NCBI GenBank assembly: GCA_012514775.1
Contig: JAAYZQ010000504.1
Location: forward strand, 1 to 8,563
Origin: Anaerolineaceae bacterium
GTDB lineage: Bacteria > Chloroflexota > Anaerolineae > JAAYZQ01
Direction: 5' to 3'
Length of the DNA stretch: 8,563 bases
The translations under genes were made by a program, and so were the position numbers. The notes under the pieces are model-generated. The model did no database searches. It was not told where the DNA came from and saw nothing but the letters and a program-made list of their open reading frames with translations. Shown here piece by piece: positions 6,441 through 8,563 of the stretch. Each line of letters begins with the position of its first letter. Position 1 is the stretch's first letter.

Positions 6441-6659
6441 AAAGGATAAGAGATTGAAAGCTGAGGGGCACGAACCGCAAATGGTAGAATCTCTGGCAGG
6501 CATTGAGGTAAAGCCGACGATCTGTTTCTGGTGCTCTGTGTCGGATATCGAAGGCGGAGCCTTTGGGCGCCTGGCGATGAGCTGCTAGCTTGCGGGAGAC
6601 CGGCTGCATCCGGTAGACGACTGATTTTTGGCCATTTGGCTGCAGGAGTGAACTGAAAA
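6441..6659 (+). other. 219-base non-coding leader before the AOR gene
   Basis: No convincing gene. It holds several short inverted repeats: CGAAGGC (6549-6555) with GCCTTTG (6559-6565, one G-T wobble, 3-base loop), CCGAC (6514-6518) with GTCGG (6540-6544), and ACCGG (6599-6603) with CCGGT (6610-6614). A T5 run at 6624-6628 follows the last hairpin by nine bases, too far for a standard terminator. The ribosome binding site AGGAG (6644-6648) is 11 bases from the AOR start. A 35-codon reading frame (6481-6588) has no recognisable domain. The length and hairpins would allow a regulated 5' leader. Confidence 0.4.
6482..6490 (+). promoter_or_regulatory. Candidate extended -10 promoter for the AOR operon
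   Basis: TGGTAGAAT fits the extended -10 pattern TGnTATAAT with one mismatch. No good -35 lies at 16-18 bases, though extended -10 promoters can manage without one; TTGAAA at 6454-6459 is too far away. Transcription would start near 6497 and give a leader of about 160 bases. This is a motif match only, and sigma factors of the unknown host may differ. Confidence 0.25.
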
Positions 6660-8366
6660 ATGCTTAGAGTTGATATGGATCGTTTGCAGGTCAGGCGAGA
6701 GCCTGTCCCACCCGAGTATGAGCGCCTGGGCGGCCGGGCGCTCATTGCCGGGATCATGCTGGCCGAAGTTCCGCCCCAGTGCGATCCCCTGGGACCAGAC
6801 AACAAGCTCATCTTTGCCCCTGGGCTGCTGGGCGGCACGGGGGTGAGCAGCTCCGGCCGGCTGTCCGTCGGGGGCAAGAGCCCGTTGACGTGGGGCGTCA
6901 AGGAGGCCAACTGCGGCGGCAACGGCGGCTCTGACCTCGCGCGCCTGGGCATCAGGGCCCTGGTGGTGGAGGGCCAGCCGGTGCCGGAAAAGCTGTACTT
7001 GCTCCACATCTCGGGCACCACCGCCGAGCTGCTCCCTGCGGATGACTGGAGGGGGCTGGGCACCTATGCGACCGCCGCGAAGGCGCGTGAACGATGGGGT
7101 AGCGGCTGCACGGTCATCTCCATTGGGCAGGCCGGCGAGTACCGGATGGGCGCCGCGGGGGTATCGTGCACCGGGCACAAGGAACAGGACAGCCGGCTGG
7201 CAGCCCGCGGTGGGCTGGGCGCCCTCATGGGCAGCAAAGGCCTGAAGGCGATTGTGCTCGACGCCTCCGGAACGCAGTCGCTGCCGTTGGCGGACCCCGA
7301 GCTGTTCCGCTCTTCGGCGCGCCGTTTCGCCCAGGAGCTGGTGGAAAGCCCCAAGACAGGCCGGAAGGGCGCGATGCACCTCTACGGCACGGCTGCCATC
7401 GTCGCCGCCGTCAACGAGATGGGCGCCTTTCCGACCCGGAACTTTCGTGAGGGCCGGTTCGAGGAAGCCGACAACCTCACCGGCCAGAAGATCCGCGAGA
7501 CGGTTTTGGAGCGCGGCGGCCAGATGGGCACGACCTGCATGCCGGGTTGCGTCATCGCCTGCTGCAACGTGTTCGTCGACCCGCAGGGCAAGCCAGTGGT
7601 GTCGACCCTGCAGTACGAAACCGTCGGCCTCCTCGGTTCCAACCTGGGCATTGGCAACCTGGATGCGGTGGCCCGATTGAACCGCCTGTGCAACGACTAT
7701 GGCCTGGATTCCATCGAGGCCGGCGCTGCCCTGGGGGTCGCGGCCGAGGCGGGCCTTGCCCGTTTCGGTGACGAGGCGAGTTTTGCCGCGCTCCTGGGCG
7801 AGATCGCGGCGGGCAGCGTCCTGGGCCGGGTCCTGGGCCAGGGTGCGGCCGTTGCCGGCCGGGTGCTGGGCGTTTCGCGCGTGCCCGCGACCAAGGGGCA
7901 GGCCATGCCCGCCTACGATCCGCGGGCCCTCAAAGGCAACGGCGTGACCTATGCCACTTCGCCCATGGGCGCCGACCACACTGCCGGCAATGCCTTCGGC
8001 AACCGGCTGGAGGTGAATCCCCTCGGCGTTGAGGGCCAGCGCGAGCTGTCGCTCAAGCTCCAGTTGGGCGCGGCGATGCTGGACAGCACAGGGCTGTGCC
8101 TGTTCGCCAGGCCGCCCGTGTTTGGCGACCCACAACTGATGGTGGACATGATCAATGGTCGTTTCGGCTGGGGCTGGTCGGTGGCCGATCTCCAGGAACT
8201 GCAAAAGTCTGTGCTGAGGATGGAGCTGGCCTTTAACCAAAAGGCGGGCCACACCGCGGCCGATGCCCGCCTGCCGGAATACATGACCCGCGAGCCGCTG
8301 CCGCCGCACAACGTGGTGTTTGACGTGCCCGACAGTGAGATGGATGCCATCTTCTCGGAGCTGTAG
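6660..8366 (+). CDS. Aldehyde ferredoxin oxidoreductase family tungsten enzyme
   Basis: 568 residues, full length for the AOR family (usually about 570-630). The N-terminal pterin domain shows GGRALIAG (24-31), DPLGPDN (42-48) and the GRLSVGGKSPLTWG stretch (66-79). RGGLGALMGSKGLKAIV (183-199) and the YDPRALKG/YATSPMGADHT region (419-441) are also typical. The [4Fe-4S] ligands appear to be C293, C297 and C301 (CMPGCVIAC, C-x3-C-x3-C) plus C480 in DSTGLC. This spacing differs from CxxCxxxC of Pyrococcus AOR and fits the YdhV-like branch. A further C302 directly follows. Family members hold a tungstobispterin and catalyse ferredoxin-linked aldehyde/acid or related low-potential redox; the substrate is unknown. 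AGGAG at 6644-6648 supports the start, and ATG 6675 is a weaker alternative. The MoaD-like gene begins 7 bases after the stop. The cytosolic location is inferred from the lack of a signal peptide. Confidence 0.92.
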   Translation: MLRVDMDRLQVRREPVPPEYERLGGRALIAGIMLAEVPPQCDPLGPDNKLIFAPGLLGGTGVSSSGRLSVGGKSPLTWGVKEANCGGNGGSDLARLGIRALVVEGQPVPEKLYLLHISGTTAELLPADDWRGLGTYATAAKARERWGSGCTVISIGQAGEYRMGAAGVSCTGHKEQDSRLAARGGLGALMGSKGLKAIVLDASGTQSLPLADPELFRSSARRFAQELVESPKTGRKGAMHLYGTAAIVAAVNEMGAFPTRNFREGRFEEADNLTGQKIRETVLERGGQMGTTCMPGCVIACCNVFVDPQGKPVVSTLQYETVGLLGSNLGIGNLDAVARLNRLCNDYGLDSIEAGAALGVAAEAGLARFGDEASFAALLGEIAAGSVLGRVLGQGAAVAGRVLGVSRVPATKGQAMPAYDPRALKGNGVTYATSPMGADHTAGNAFGNRLEVNPLGVEGQRELSLKLQLGAAMLDSTGLCLFARPPVFGDPQLMVDMINGRFGWGWSVADLQELQKSVLRMELAFNQKAGHTAADARLPEYMTREPLPPHNVVFDVPDSEMDAIFSEL

Positions 8367-8373
8367 TCCGGCG

Positions 8374-8563
8374 ATGGTTCAAGTTCGCGTGTACAATGCT
8401 GAGTGGGAGCATCTGGCCCCCAACCTGGAACTGGACCTGGAGGGGCAAGAAGGCACCGTGGCGGACCTGCTCGCTGCCCTCCATCTGGACCCGGCTGAGG
8501 TTGGTATTGTGACCGTAGACGGGCGGCAGAGCGCGCTGGACGCGCCGGTGCCCCCCACTGGCC
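8374..8563 (+). CDS. MoaD/ThiS-like beta-grasp sulfur carrier protein, 3' partial
   Basis: 63 codons are visible before the window ends. The start MVQVRVYNAEW, then GTVADLLAALHLDPAEVG and IVTVDGRQ, is the beta-grasp order of MoaD/ThiS proteins: a first strand, a helix introduced by T-V-x-D-L-L, and a strand ending in a V-D-G or V-N-G turn. The diagnostic C-terminal GG lies beyond the window. MoaD carries the thiocarboxylate sulfur for the molybdopterin dithiolene. Small MoaD-like genes often sit beside AOR-type tungsten enzymes, presumably for pterin cofactor assembly. It starts 7 bases after the AOR stop with no strong ribosome binding site (CGGAG is 13 bases upstream), suggesting translational coupling. 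Confidence 0.75.
   Translation, partial: MVQVRVYNAEWEHLAPNLELDLEGQEGTVADLLAALHLDPAEVGIVTVDGRQSALDAPVPPTG

Noticed and set aside
6481..6588. 35-codon frame starting MVESLAGIEVKPTICFWCSV
   Set aside because: It contains a CxxC (CFWC), but the upstream GAGGGG is 12 bases away, the ATG falls inside the candidate -10 element, and no known small protein is recognised. It could be a chance frame or an eroded gene; not called.
6585..8309. 574-codon open frame on the - strand
   Set aside because: Antisense to the AOR gene, which is full length with all family motifs. The reverse product shows no domain.
1..8563. CRISPR array, tRNA or rRNA genes, insertion sequence, transposase or phage genes
   Set aside because: No regular direct repeats, no cloverleaf or rRNA-like stretch, and no transposase, integrase or phage motifs were found on either strand.

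Overview
The window is a high-GC (roughly 60-65 % by eye) bacterial segment. Every gene I can support lies on the + strand, packed as a catabolic or accessory cluster. It encodes, in order: the end of a branched-chain-amino-acid-type ABC substrate-binding protein (2-877); a cytosolic reductive-dehalogenase-like corrinoid/Fe-S protein (1029-2183); an IclR-family regulator overlapping it by four bases (2180-2968); a one-domain cupin (3041-3403); a TIM-barrel protein distantly like those annotated 'U32 peptidase' (3448-4362); a creatininase-family hydrolase that strongly resembles 3-dehydro-scyllo-inosose hydrolase, IolN (4467-5432); a zinc-type medium-chain dehydrogenase (5457-6440); a tungsten-type aldehyde ferredoxin oxidoreductase family enzyme (6660-8366); and the start of a MoaD/ThiS-like protein (8374 to the window end).

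The oxygen-sensitive enzymes (two [4Fe-4S] clusters in the RdhA-like protein, a W-pterin/[4Fe-4S] enzyme of the AOR family) point to an anaerobe. The gene mix resembles what is seen in anaerobic Chloroflexota or uncultured relatives, but that placement is inference from style and content; no phylogenetic marker is present.

Layout. 1-877: transport. 878-1028: non-coding, with a long inverted repeat (928-988) and a 10-bp palindrome (1003-1012), the likely control region for the rest. 1029-2968: RdhA-like gene plus overlapping regulator. 2969-3040: two overlapping, mutually exclusive hairpins, then a strong ribosome binding site. 3041-6440: cupin, TIM barrel, IolN-like hydrolase and dehydrogenase, closely spaced and each with a recognisable ribosome binding site. 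6441-6659: a 219-base gap with hairpins and a candidate extended -10 promoter. 6660-8563: AOR and MoaD-like pair.

How the parts may work together (inference): an ABC system imports a small molecule, an IclR regulator senses it or a product, the dehydrogenase and IolN-like hydrolase oxidise and open a keto-cyclitol or similar ring, and the RdhA-like and AOR-family proteins carry out low-potential reductive or aldehyde/acid redox steps. In Thermotoga maritima the IolM (dehydrogenase) and IolN (hydrolase) pair acts in a non-canonical myo-inositol pathway. The same pair of families is adjacent here, but with a different set of partners and no visible inositol dehydrogenase or IolO. This makes the cluster a candidate for an undescribed anaerobic pathway, whose substrate cannot be read from the sequence.
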